This document shows positions 12,101 through 23,115 of a stretch of 64,000 nucleotides of DNA, one piece after another. Position 1 is the first letter of the stretch. Every line of letters starts with the position of its first letter. The notes under the pieces were generated by a model, which did not search any database, had not been told where the DNA came from, and worked only from the letters and a program-made list of their open reading frames with translations. The position numbers and the translations under genes were made by a program. The stretch covers positions 36,279,733-36,343,732 of the forward strand of contig JALIRH010000002.1 in the NCBI GenBank assembly GCA_023055505.1. The letters run 5' to 3'. Source of the stretch: Callipepla californica brunnescens (Eukaryota; Chordata; Aves; Galliformes; Odontophoridae).

Positions 12101-15100
12101 GCCTTATCCAGGTACAAGCTGCAAGAGGAGATAAAGCTAACTCCTTAGACAGCCCAGGATTAAAGCCAGGTGAGAGCAAAATTGATCATATCCACACAAA
12201 GTGTAGAAGAAGGAGCTTCATTTGTCCCTCTTTTCCACATCCACCATGGCAATACTACTTCAGCATGTCTGGTAAATATCAACTTTGGAAATGAGGTTAG
12301 GGAAGCTAACTTGGTAGCAAGGAACGCTTCAAATAAGAACTCACTATTGGCAACACCCTGCTAATTTAAATCAGGAGATGTCTAGTTCAATAAAATGCTT
12401 AGAAAATCATGAGGCAATTTGACATTGCATTTCTCATGTAATCCTTCAGACCTTCAGCAACCTTATAGTTCAAATTTAATAGCCACCCATCATCAGTAGT
12501 AAATACATATCCTGAAACAATATCAAATGTGCTTGTCACATAAAAACCCACTACTGTGTAAGTCTTGCCCTTATTGAAACCCAGCACTGTTCTGGTCATA
12601 GCTACAGATGCTATCTGGTATGAGAGAGAGCTCCAAGGGCAAATCCAGACTTTACAGACTCTCACAGGGCTAGATACTATGGAAATGAATCGCTAACACT
12701 GCTGACCAGCTCCATTGTTTAAAGCAGCACCCTCTCAGACTTCAGCAATAATTCAACAGTGAAATAAACAGCCCTGATCAGATAGCTATGGAAATTAGAT
12801 AAAAAGCACAATAGCTGTGAAGATAGGAATATTTCATGACGAGCCATATATCAGTTTATTCCTGATTTAAGCTCCTTTTGATTGCTCTTTGTTGCTACCT
12901 CACATGTATATGACAAGTCAGAAACAAAGGCAAAGATCTTTATGGACAGAAGCCATCATCCACCTCATGGTGACATATGCAGACTTCATAACTTAGGTGG
13001 CTCCACCATCTCCTTGTGACTCCTTCATGTTACTTAGAATAATGACTGCATTTCAGGACATTGCAGTTTCCTCAGCACTAGTTTTTATACTTTAGTGTGC
13101 TGTTGAGATACTAAACTGTTCAAAAGTGCTCTTTTCCTCTACGTCTGTTCCCACAGAAGTCCAAAACAACTCCTGTGAGTCCCAGGACAGCATCCTTGGA
13201 AATTTCTTTCCCCTACTGCTTCGAACATAAGCAGGTTAAACCCAAGCTTAGTAACCATTTTATCCCATTAAATGCTTATTTCCTTCAAAACAATTCCCTT
13301 TTACTAAAAAATAAGAAAAAGTCAAAGATGCGTGGATATAATGAGATTAACAGGATCACCACTTTTTTCAATTATACTTTCTAAAAATGTTGCTGAGAAG
13401 GCTGAATGAGGTTGGTCGGGATGAAATAAGAAGCAGGCAGAAGCAATCTCCAACCTTGCTCAATGGGGCTACTGTGGAATTCAGGATGCATCATGCACAC
13501 AGATGGCTATAAAACTCCTCAGATCATCCAGCTTTGCCTCTCCCTCGAGCAAACAACTCTCTTTGCATTTCTTGTTTCTCTTATCAAAAGTAAATAGATT
13601 GGGTATTTCATAGTACTCTTGGGCTTTTTGAGGATATCCTTAAAGCCCTGGTCACTTTGCAGGACCCCAGCCCACGTAGGGGAGGCTGTTCTCTTGACAC
13701 GTTCAGAGGCTACTTTTTAAACTAACACATTGTGAAGGGTATTTCTTCCTCAGATAGTTCTGTGAGATAGATAGACACCAGGCTAAAATATGCATATCTG
13801 AGTTATAGAACCATTGTAAATCATTTCAGTATCTATTTGGTTATCATAAATTCAGTATCGCATCCTTTCAAATTAGTAATTTCACAAGGGAGAAAAAAAA
13901 AGGTACTTTTAGCTGACGGTACCAAACTACTTGTTTTCTTTTTCTTTCTTAAGGACATTCATTAAGCTGTGTGACAGGCAATCCCAACCAGGAGGTGCTG
14001 TGGCTTGCTCACAGTTTGTTGCCATATGTTTTCAGAAATCTATGCTTTAAAGAACATAGATAATGCCTACCATTAATAAAATGTCAGATAACCAGAAACT
14101 AACCACAAGAATGCAAGATATTCAAAGATATTTTCTTTTCCTCTTAAAGATGTGAAGCTTGGTACCTCAACTTCAAGTACCCTTTCGGTACATCTTATGT
14201 TGAGTTCCCTGAATTTGGAAATTGCAGTGTATGACTGTCTGCAGTATTTTTACAAGCATCTGTATGTATTAATCACCACTAATTATTATCAATTCTAATT
14301 TACCTTCAGCAAAGTGTTTTTAGGAAAAAAAAACAAAAAACCCTTAAGATTATCTTCCCCAACAGCTGTAGTTTACAGAAGAAAGGAAAATTTATCTGTG
14401 GTTAGGAGAGCTACACAATAAAATATGTCTCTCTTGAGGTGGTGAACAAGTCTTAACCATTGCACAGAAGTCCAAAAAATGTCCTCAGATTTACTCATCT
14501 TGCTTTCTATTCAGCTCTGCAAGAGTAAATTCTCCTTCTCCTACAGATTTGAGGTTGTGACCTAGACTGACTGTAAATGATGAGAACTCAGGCAGAATTA
14601 GCAAAGATCTAGCTTAATCATAAAGATAAATAATAAACGTAACGATAAGTGGATTGCTAATAATCTCTCTTATTTGCTCCAGTGTAAGTGTAGAGTAAAT
14701 TTATTAACCTTCCTGAAGTTACTTTGGAAATACACCAGTGCAACTGAAGCAAAGGTTTAAATCAGAATTTCTTGATTGTCTGATGCTGATAGTTCGTTAT
14801 GAAAAAAAAAAAAAAAAAACCACAAAACATTTCTGTTCAGATGTAATAAATGCAAAGTTCAACATATTAAAAAACAACAGCAACAGCAAAAAGAAAACCC
14901 TAAAACTCAGTGCTGCTTGAGCAGTAGAGTGAAAAGCACTGGTTTTAGTTTATCTTTATGCAGGAGTAGCAGAGAAGTAAGTCTTTTGCACTTATTAGCC
15001 AAGGAAAAGAAGCACTCACTTCAGTTAAAACTGCAAATACAGATTCTCCAAATTCTATGTCCAAGCACCACAGATGAAAATAAAATCTGAAGATAGCTTT

Positions 15101-15560
15101 AAAGCTATGACAGATTTCAGCAATTCTTAACAGTGACAAAATCTATGGAAATCGCTTTTATTTATTTTTAATTTGTCACATTACTGTAGCGAAGAAAGAT
15201 TGAATTACATTTTGCACATACTCCACTGTGGCCAAATCCTGCAAGTCTTAATTGGGTAAGACATTGCAGTTAGGGTAACAGGTATAGTCTCACAAATAGG
15301 GGCATCAGAGTGAGACTCCAAATGAATTTAGGTTTTGTAGCACAAAAGCCTTCCCACTGCTAATTATTGTTTTAAGAGATCTGCAGTGTATCAACAGGAA
15401 CGCAGAGAGTATCTTGGGTTGCATCATTAGCTTCAGTTTCAGGAATTACTAAAATCCCCTAAGCTACAATTTGTCATGATTCTCATTCTTGGGAAATCCT
15501 TTAAAGAGTCTGTTAAAGTCATTAAGCTAGTGTCCTCGATTTAATCTTTAAGGCTGCCCA
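6161..15560. other. Intergenic, no gene or transposon recognised
   Basis: About 9.4 kb of AT-rich unique DNA. It includes a small (TTG)n run at about 9713-9733 and short A/T runs (for example 9176-9188). Open frames reach about 135 codons (11485-11892, minus) but resemble no family I know. Several parts (for example 8440-8620) read like conserved non-coding sequence; this needs alignment to confirm. Confidence 0.5.
9713..9733 (+). repeat. (TTG)n trinucleotide microsatellite
   Basis: Six to seven TTG units following a T-run. Short and unremarkable. Confidence 0.85.
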
Positions 15561-15607
15561 GCCAACATTGAGTCACAGCAGTCTTCTAGGTCGGACAGGA
15601 AAAGAAT

Positions 15608-15615
15608 TGACGTCA
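15608..15615. promoter_or_regulatory. Palindromic cAMP-response element TGACGTCA
   Basis: The full 8-base CRE is followed directly by TTGCAAAA, giving a CRE next to a C/EBP-like half site. CpG-containing CREs are uncommon in AT-rich intergenic DNA. Function is inferred from the motif only. Confidence 0.4.
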
Positions 15616-15619
15616 TTGC

Positions 15620-18490
15620 AAAAAGCCACTGCGTAAGTGTCTCTGAAAAAAATGGCAGCCAGGCGTACACAGTTGGATAATCAGATGTTGTGAATAACAT
15701 GCTGCCCAACAGGTGAGCTTAGGGAATTTGGCACTGCAGAGCCAACTCGAGCTCTTCCTTATACAGATGATAAAAGAACTTTCTCTGACATAACATATTT
15801 AGCAAACTTATCAAGATGTTTCCTCTCTCCAGAAAGCCCACCAGCCTATTAGGAATGATAATTTGGCAGATAATATACTCGAGGGACAAATACGATAAGG
15901 GATGTTTCATACAAAGGGGCTTCCACTAGTAGCCAGTTATGTCAATCTGCAGCTAAAAACAGCGGCATAAAAATAAACTTTAACTCTTCACCCTGGGCAA
16001 TTAGGCTGTTTTCTAACAACACAAGCATAGCTCAAACAGGCACCAGGAAAGGCAGCTACAGCTCTGCTGTAACTGTTGCTCTTGAAAAATCAAGATCAAG
16101 CGTTTAAGCTACATTCTAATTATTTTTCCATTCAACATTTAATGTTTCCAAATTTTATATGTAGGAGCAGAACACATTTTTCAGAGACCCCAGCTTGCTC
16201 AAAACCTGGAGACCCTTCAGACCAGAACTGTTCTTGTTTGGACTCATTTTTAGACAAGTCACAAACAGGAAGTGTATGTTCTGCTATCCGCAGGCAAATG
16301 GAGGGAGAATAAAGCTGTGTTTAGGCATACACTAACCTTGAACCTTATTCCCGTGACTTGTACCTGCCCAAGCAATAATAAAAGGCTTTTGTCATGACTA
16401 CAAAAATCCTACATCCTTGCTATGTTTCATATGTTTCAGAAATACACCCAGCTTTAACTGTCCAGAATGCTAATCCCTAGAGAAACCTCTGTGGCCCAGA
16501 AACTATTTCTATAGCAAAAAGAAAATTAGCACACTCTTTCTTCAGATATGCTAATGATTCTCATCTTCACTTTATCTCTGAGAGTTTTATCTGTTTAATT
16601 CCAAAGCCACCTCTATTGGAGTTATCTTAAACTTAAGCCCAAACCAAAGCCAGAACACACGTAACTCGTGGCTATCACAAATTCTTTAATATCTTGTTCA
16701 CCCCAGTTCTTCCAGCAAGACCAGCAATATGGCATCCAATAACAGTTTAAATTCTTTGTTCTTCTTTGACAGTCTTTAACCTAACCGTAATTTAACAGTA
16801 GCCCAAGGAATTCCGTCCACAACCAGAAATCTTCCTATTCATACACACAAGTGGTGTGACCTAGCACACAACATGCACCTTCTGTTCTTACCTGTGAGAA
16901 ACTTCATCCAGCCCTAGCTTGAACCCAACATATTTTAAAATTTGCCGTAAAATATTCTCACCTGTCAGACTGAGCTTTCATCCCAGCCCTGTAGGGCTTG
17001 TCGGATCCAGCGGTAAGCTGTCTTCAGCTTTGTGAAAACCAAAAGCTAAGGTTTAATCATAGCTGAATGACCCAATGTAGCTTGAAGCATAAACATTGAT
17101 GCAAAAAGCGTACTTCAAAGCAGATAGCTCTGCTAACGCAAATATAAAATTAATCGGGATACAGTCTCATCTCAGGGTTAGAGTTTTTGTCCAGGACAGA
17201 GCTGATTTTGTTACTGGGTGTGCAAGGCTGCAGTGGTGGGATGAAAACTAAGCCAAAAGGAGTAAATGACTTCTGCTAAGTTCTGCACAGATATAAGTCT
17301 GCTGTGCTGTACCTTACCCTACAGTAAGGCTTGTGTTCTGGTCAGGCACAACATGAACTGAAAAGATTGCTTTAACGGTGTGTTTTACAATAATTGTTGG
17401 TATATGATGAGGCAGGCACCAACAGAGATGCCTGACCTCGATAAGATGCAGACTGGTGTCGAAAGAACCATCACTGGCAGGACTGGACTTAATGGGCCAT
17501 CAGAGTGGGGCTGGAGACATTTGGAGAAGGTGGCTTGCAAAGCCCAGCAAAGGCTGAAAGCAGTAATTAAGAGCTTCAGGTTTACTAACAGGGAGTCTGT
17601 TGATCTCTTTGCAAGCCACAGTTAGGTTTAGCTTTGGAAGTGGACAATAAATTTAATACAACAGGAGCCAAAAAACGGGGTGGCTGCAGGTTCCAGCCAA
17701 ACCCTACTTGAAGGCTCGTATTGTCTCAAAGCAATGAAATGACTAAAGATAAAGACATATCATGTTTCTGGTTTATGACCATAACCAAGTGGTTATGAAT
17801 TGTGAAACCCATTGTGAAACCATTGTGAAACCCCAGGATATGGCTACTATTAAGGCTGGATTCAGCAGTTTTGTCTAGTGACCCAAATATATTTCTAAAA
17901 GTTGTTCCCTGAACTTGTCATTAGAAAGCTGCAGCTTTTATAGGATCTAGTAGCAAACCTAGCTCCTGGATCATCTCGGCTGAGGTATCCCAGGACCTCC
18001 TCCTCACTCCACCCTTTCAGTTTGAGTAGCATCAAGGCAGATGTCCACAGGGCATGCTTTCGTGGGAAGGGTGATTTCTCGTAAAGTCTAGAACTCAAGT
18101 GACCAAAACTGAGGTCTCTAATCCGTCACAGAAATCTTGTGTCAGCTTGGGCAGGTTTCTCCATGTCTCATGTACACTGTAGCTGCCTTAAATGATAGAG
18201 GAGCACAACTTTATTTTCTAACGAATGCATGAAAGAAGTAACAGAAGATAGTGAGGTGCTTGGATAGTGTTGTAGGGGATGTTATAACCATAAACCAGCC
18301 ACTAGTTTTTAGGTCAGTGTATGAGATAACTAACTAGACAATAGACATCAACATCAGAGATTTTTAAACCAAAAAAGATCCCCAAGGCTTTTGCAATTTT
18401 GGTGAAGGAATGATTCAAATCTCTTAAGGTTTTATTTCCCTGCTTCTACTCAAATATATATCTGAAAAACACGAGCCTATAAAATAGGAG
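15620..18490. other. Intergenic, no gene recognised
   Basis: Unique AT-rich sequence. It contains a small three-copy 11-13-base tandem repeat at 17799-17834 and otherwise nothing I can name. Confidence 0.5.
17799..17834 (+). repeat. Short tandem repeat, 3 copies of ATTGTGAAACC(C)
   Basis: Three adjacent copies of 12, 11 and 13 bases that differ only in the number of trailing C residues, suggesting slippage. Confidence 0.85.
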
Positions 18491-18491
18491 G

Positions 18492-19045
18492 GGGCTGCTC
18501 TGGAAGTAATGCATTTTGTTGTATTACGTTGGCCTACAATTTCAGAGGTGGATGTTGGTAGCATGGCATTAGAGGATGTACATTCCCACCGATATCCCAT
18601 TCCATTTTAGTTCTGTGTGACAGATGGCAGCAGAGGGGCAGTCTGACAGAGTGCTGTCTGACATGGAAGTGCTTATGAAGCAAAGTTGCCTCACTGAATT
18701 CCTCCATGCAGAAAAAGTGTCACCCAGTGACTTTGATTGATGCTTGCTGAATGTTTATGGAGACCAAACAGTGGATGTGAGCTCCAAACAGTAAGGAGCA
18801 GGTGGTGTGTTTCAGCAGTGGTGACAGTGACATTAGGTCACCTCCGCTGGTGCAGATTTTTACAAGCACAGCATGCAGGCTCTCATTTATTGCTGGTGAA
18901 AATGCATAGCTGATGGTGGTGACCATGCTGAAAAATTGTGTTTTGTAACTGAGAATTCACTCAATCAAATACTACTATTATGCTCTTTGTGTCTATTGTA
19001 GTTTCTATGGAAATTGAACGGAGGCATTACTTTCAGAAAAAATTA
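18492..19045 (+). mobile_element. Galluhop (mariner) element, internally deleted non-autonomous copy
   Basis: The 5' terminal inverted repeat GGGCTGCTCTGGAAGTAATG at 18492 is mirrored by GCATTACTTTCAGAAA near 19024-19039. The element keeps a remnant of the transposase N-terminus (a frame related to DFD..CLLNVYGDQTVDVS, broken by stops) and the 3' part (AGCATGCAGGCTCTCATTTA and GTAGTTTCTATGGAAATTGA). It is about 550 bases, against about 1.3 kb for a full mariner, so most of the transposase, including the catalytic domain, is missing. Mariner elements move by cut-and-paste at TA sites. This copy cannot encode its own enzyme. Confidence 0.85.
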
Positions 19046-20135
19046 CATGCATAGCTGTAGTGCTATTCCTCACTACTATCAAGTGATTCTTTTACAAAAT
19101 GGTTTCCACACAAGCTGTTGCTTATGTGGACTTACACTCTGACAATTCAGACACTTTTTCCAGTTGTCTTTAATACATCACAAGGGGTGAAAGCCTTGCA
19201 GAATCCCTCTGTTACCAGTTTACACCAGAAGACAGGAAGGCAAAAATGGATGCAGTGGTTTTTATCCCTGTAAGAAGGTGTTGTAGAGCTGATGAAGCCC
19301 AGCTCAGAGGGTGGCCAAGATTCATGCTCAAGATCTGGCAAGGCTTTCCCTTAAATTTTAGGAAACCAAGGCTGAAAACACTGTGCAAACAACACAATCG
19401 AAAGGAAAATTCCCATACAGCTAACACCTTAAAAATAAACATACACTGGCATTTAATCTCATCCTTAGCTAGATGACATTGTAAAATTCCTATAATTCTA
19501 TAAAAATGATGTTTAAGGCACATGAGTATTTGACAGAAAAGGTGTCCTAATTTTCAAAAATATTTTCTTTGTCTTGAAAAGAGGTAGCCAGAGAGCAAAG
19601 ATAAACATGATGTTTTCAGTGGGACTTTGAGCCTCCCAAGCAAAGCAGATGATTTGGGGTGTCCCAAAACTGCTCCCCACCTTGGTGACAAATACACAGT
19701 GCTTGTGTCTATCACCTCGCCGAGCACCTTATTTACATGCCAGATTGTCTTCAATCACTGGCAGTTGGGCTGCCAGGAACAGAAGGGAATGACATTTAAA
19801 AGGCAGGCCTATATTTTTCACTATCCAAAACTTAAATACTCTGTAATTTTAAAGCACTGTAGGAGGGGAGGGATCAGTGAGAGCTATTATACGGCTCAGA
19901 AATGGCTGTAAAACCTGGGCCAGCCTGTCTCTAGACCAGTCCGCAGTACCCAGATTAGCAGTGAATGTGATCAATGAAAGTGCTTCTAAGAGCCAAGTGA
20001 AATCTCATTTGTTCCAGTTTTGAGCTAAGTCTCTCATTTAAATTTCCTTGTCGGGCAACAAATCTGCTTCCAGGAGATTCTACAGCTTTTATTTTTAATT
20101 TACATTTGTTGCATTATCTGTTAGATGAGGCACAT

Positions 20136-20143
20136 ATGCAAAT
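20136..20143 (+). promoter_or_regulatory. Octamer (POU-factor) motif ATGCAAAT
   Basis: Exact POU/Oct octamer, about 35 bases after CATTTGTTGCAT (a degenerate SOX-like core). Supported only as a motif match. Confidence 0.35.
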
Positions 20144-22432
20144 ACACGATTCCTGACCCTGACTCTTGATCAAATCATGGTCTTGCTGAAGGGCTCTGCT
20201 GATCGCTTGGCCCATCACACAGGCAATTACTTCTCCCATTGCACAAGTTCCCCTTCTTGAAAGGTCAGCCTCAGGATCCTGCTTCGAGCCACGCAAACCA
20301 TCTGACGGTGGCAAGAACAGACTTGTCCAAAGGGCAAGCATGAACTTGTTCACTTGTTCACATCCTCTTCTTCTGCCCTCCCATTAGTATTGCATTTTAC
20401 TGGGGCAGATAGAATTCTGAACCATGAGCTACTAGGCTCCAGGGAAGAGCTTCTGACTGATGAGCCTTGCAGCATTTCCCTCTAACTAAACCCATAACAA
20501 CCACCAGGCATTTTCTGGGCATATGATGGAGTTGCTCTTTGGAATGGCAGCACCCCAAGACCTCATGCATATAGGAATTATTTTTCCTGTTGAATGAGTC
20601 TCTAGAAACTGCTGTAAATAGCTGTATTTGATTGCATATTTTCTATGAAAATCACCACTGATACAATTTGCAAATTTTTACTTAGGTTTTGAAAATCTAA
20701 ACTCAGCTGAACAAATGGACAAATACATTTCTACAGGTTTTGACACCCTGGTGTTTCTATTTTCAATGTATAAAATTCTGAAAGGTTGCACAGTTTCAAA
20801 TGGTCAACTTCATTCAGGGTTTGTAGGAGAAGCATACAAAATTTGCAATGGCAAACACGTTTATTTAAGCAGCTACTCTGTTCGCAAGAAATAAAGGCAG
20901 AACAAACAGTTTCTGGTGAAAACCTTTGCCATTTTGTGCCACCTTGGTGCTCTGTTGTCATACAGGAATGCCAGCTGGGGGAAGTCCCTGTTGGAGTGGC
21001 ACAGTACGTTACATACAGTCAGGATGTCCTGTCCCGTGTTCTCACCTTCCCAGAGCTACAGCTTGGCTATCAGCCCACAGTAATAGGAGGTTCTTAACTG
21101 ATTGCTAACAACAAACAGTACTTTCGGATCTTTAACTGCTGATAGACAAAGTACAGTATGTGCTGTAAACTGCGTTTCTGATTCAGAAGGAGAAAGAGTC
21201 CACACAGGGCATATAAGGTATGCACTAAAAGCAGTCGACAAAACCAGAGCTCCAGGTCTCTGCTTCACCTCAGTGTTATTTTAGTGAAGCATCCAGCAGT
21301 GACAATTTCAAAGCAGCCAACTATCAATAGTGCTGCTTGGAAGAGCCCATAACAATCTCAGCTTTACAGGAGACAGTAGGTGAGCTGCTCAGTGATCTAA
21401 ATAAAGTAGATGAATGAATGCAACGGTCTGTCACATGTGCATTGTGTGCAACAAAGGTAAATTTAAGTTGAGCTAAAGATGTTTTAAGAGCAAGTGTGCA
21501 AAGCTGAGCTTCTGAATAGGTATTATGTCCTATCAAGGACTCATTGTTTAGCAGATCCTATATCTAACAATGCCTCATTGTGAAGGCTCCAAAGATCAGT
21601 GCATTAAATACCAGTTTTTCAGACCCCTTCACATTTTCAGTGTCTTCCCATGCTGAAAACACTTGGATGTTCCTGCTGTACTCATACCTGTATGTGCATC
21701 TATTGGCTGTGTCTGCGTTACTCTGTGAAAGGGAGAAACAGCTCAAATTAAGGGGTTTAATTCTACAATAGTTTTATTCTATCCCATTCCATCTTCTTTT
21801 CTGGGATATTGGAAAGCTGCTGCACGCGCAAGAAAAGAGATCTGGATTTCACAAATGACTCCTGCTGGATGGCTACTTCAGAGGGACACAAGGAGAAACT
21901 CTGCTGTGTAAGGCCATGTGATTAATGTGCAGTAAGACATCCAGTCTGTGCACTTTGACTGCAGGGAGGATATGGCCTTCCATGGGAGGAAAGATTCCGG
22001 TTCATTATACTGTGTGTAGGAAGTGGATTTATGCAGTGCCGTCAGGAGAATGGGAGGCAAGCACTGCTTCCTTGCTGATGACTGAAGTATATGAAAATGC
22101 TGTAATGTGATTACCAAAAACAAATAGAAGACTGGTGATGGGATGAGCAGTGAAGCAGCATCATGGTTCACAAGTGGCAGGCGAGACATCCCCACTCCTC
22201 TGCTGCAGAGAAGGTGAGACCTAGTTCTGGACTTGTAAAGGCAACCTGATGAATTGCAGCAAATCCTTGATTTCCAGTAATTCCAATATGAGGTACGTTC
22301 ATGGAGCAGATCTCTAACACAGATAGGAAGGTGTATCAGTAGCAAATCCTTCCCTTTACGGCAAATTAAAATACGGATTTGCCCTTTGCTTCTGGCACAG
22401 CCTCCAGCAAGGGAGCCCCTGGGGAGGCTGGT

Positions 22433-22463
22433 GGGGGAGGAAGGTGGGATAAAGGGGGAGGGG
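22433..22463 (+). other. Potential G-quadruplex
   Basis: Four G-tracts (5, 3, 5 and 4 Gs) separated by loops of 8, 5 and 1 bases, in a G-rich local context without CpG enrichment. Confidence 0.45.
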
Positions 22464-22950
22464 ATCCTTTAAAACAGTGGCTGTGGATTGCATGGGGATG
22501 TTTTCCTGGCTCCAGCAGCTCTCTAACCTCTGCACAGGTATAGGGAACCAGAGGAGTTTCAGGGAAAATTCAAAGCACTGTTCCTTTTGCGGGTGAAGAG
22601 AGAAGAGGGCAACTACGTGTGTCTCTCCCCTGATACTGAAAAGTAATAGTTAAAAAGTTCTGTGCAGCAAGTCTCCCATGCTAGCTATTTTCAGTTTTGC
22701 ATCCCAAACTTAGTAAATGTGAATTCCTGCTCCAGCTTTATACCAATACAACACCAATGTCGGGCATGCAGTCAGCACCCAACACTGTAACAAGAAAGGA
22801 GTGTTAAAATACAGTTTTGTCATGGATAGTATCAACTGATTGAGCTCAGCTGGGTTTCCCCCATAGTAAAGGCATCCATTTAAACAGAATCTGTACATTT
22901 TACACTCATCTGAAGTTCCTCTGTATCAGCTGAAAACCAGTGAATTAGAG

Positions 22951-23115
22951 TTATAGAATTGTAGAATATCTTGTGTTGGAGGGAACCTCAAAGTTCCAAT
23001 CCCCCTGCCATGTGAACAGGCTGCCACCAGCCAGCTCAGGCTGCCCAGGGCTCCATTCAGCCTGGCTTTGAATGCCTCCAGGGATGGGGCACAGTTTTTC
23101 TGGGCAAATTCTTGC
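22951..23115 (-). mobile_element. CR1 LINE 3' fragment
   Basis: Minus-orientation CR1: TTATAGAATTGTAGAATATC start, GGAGGGAACCTCAAAGTTCC, CAGGCTGCCACC, CAGGCTGCCCAGGGCTCCAT and CCTCCAGGGATGGGGCACAG. Ordinary 5'-truncated copy. Confidence 0.9.

Larger units (their letters stand above)
19046..22950. other. Intergenic, includes a non-coding stretch that looks conserved
   Basis: No gene recognised. The open frame at 21878-22345 (155 codons, minus) is the longest here but shows no homology, domain or splice context. The part 19620-20150 has a mosaic texture typical of conserved non-coding DNA and ends in an octamer site. A G-rich segment lies at 22411-22466. Confidence 0.5.

Noticed and set aside
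21878..22345. 155-codon minus-strand frame
   Set aside because: Low-similarity, Cys/Leu/Ser-rich translation without domain, homologue or promoter; consistent with chance in 57 kb of non-coding DNA.
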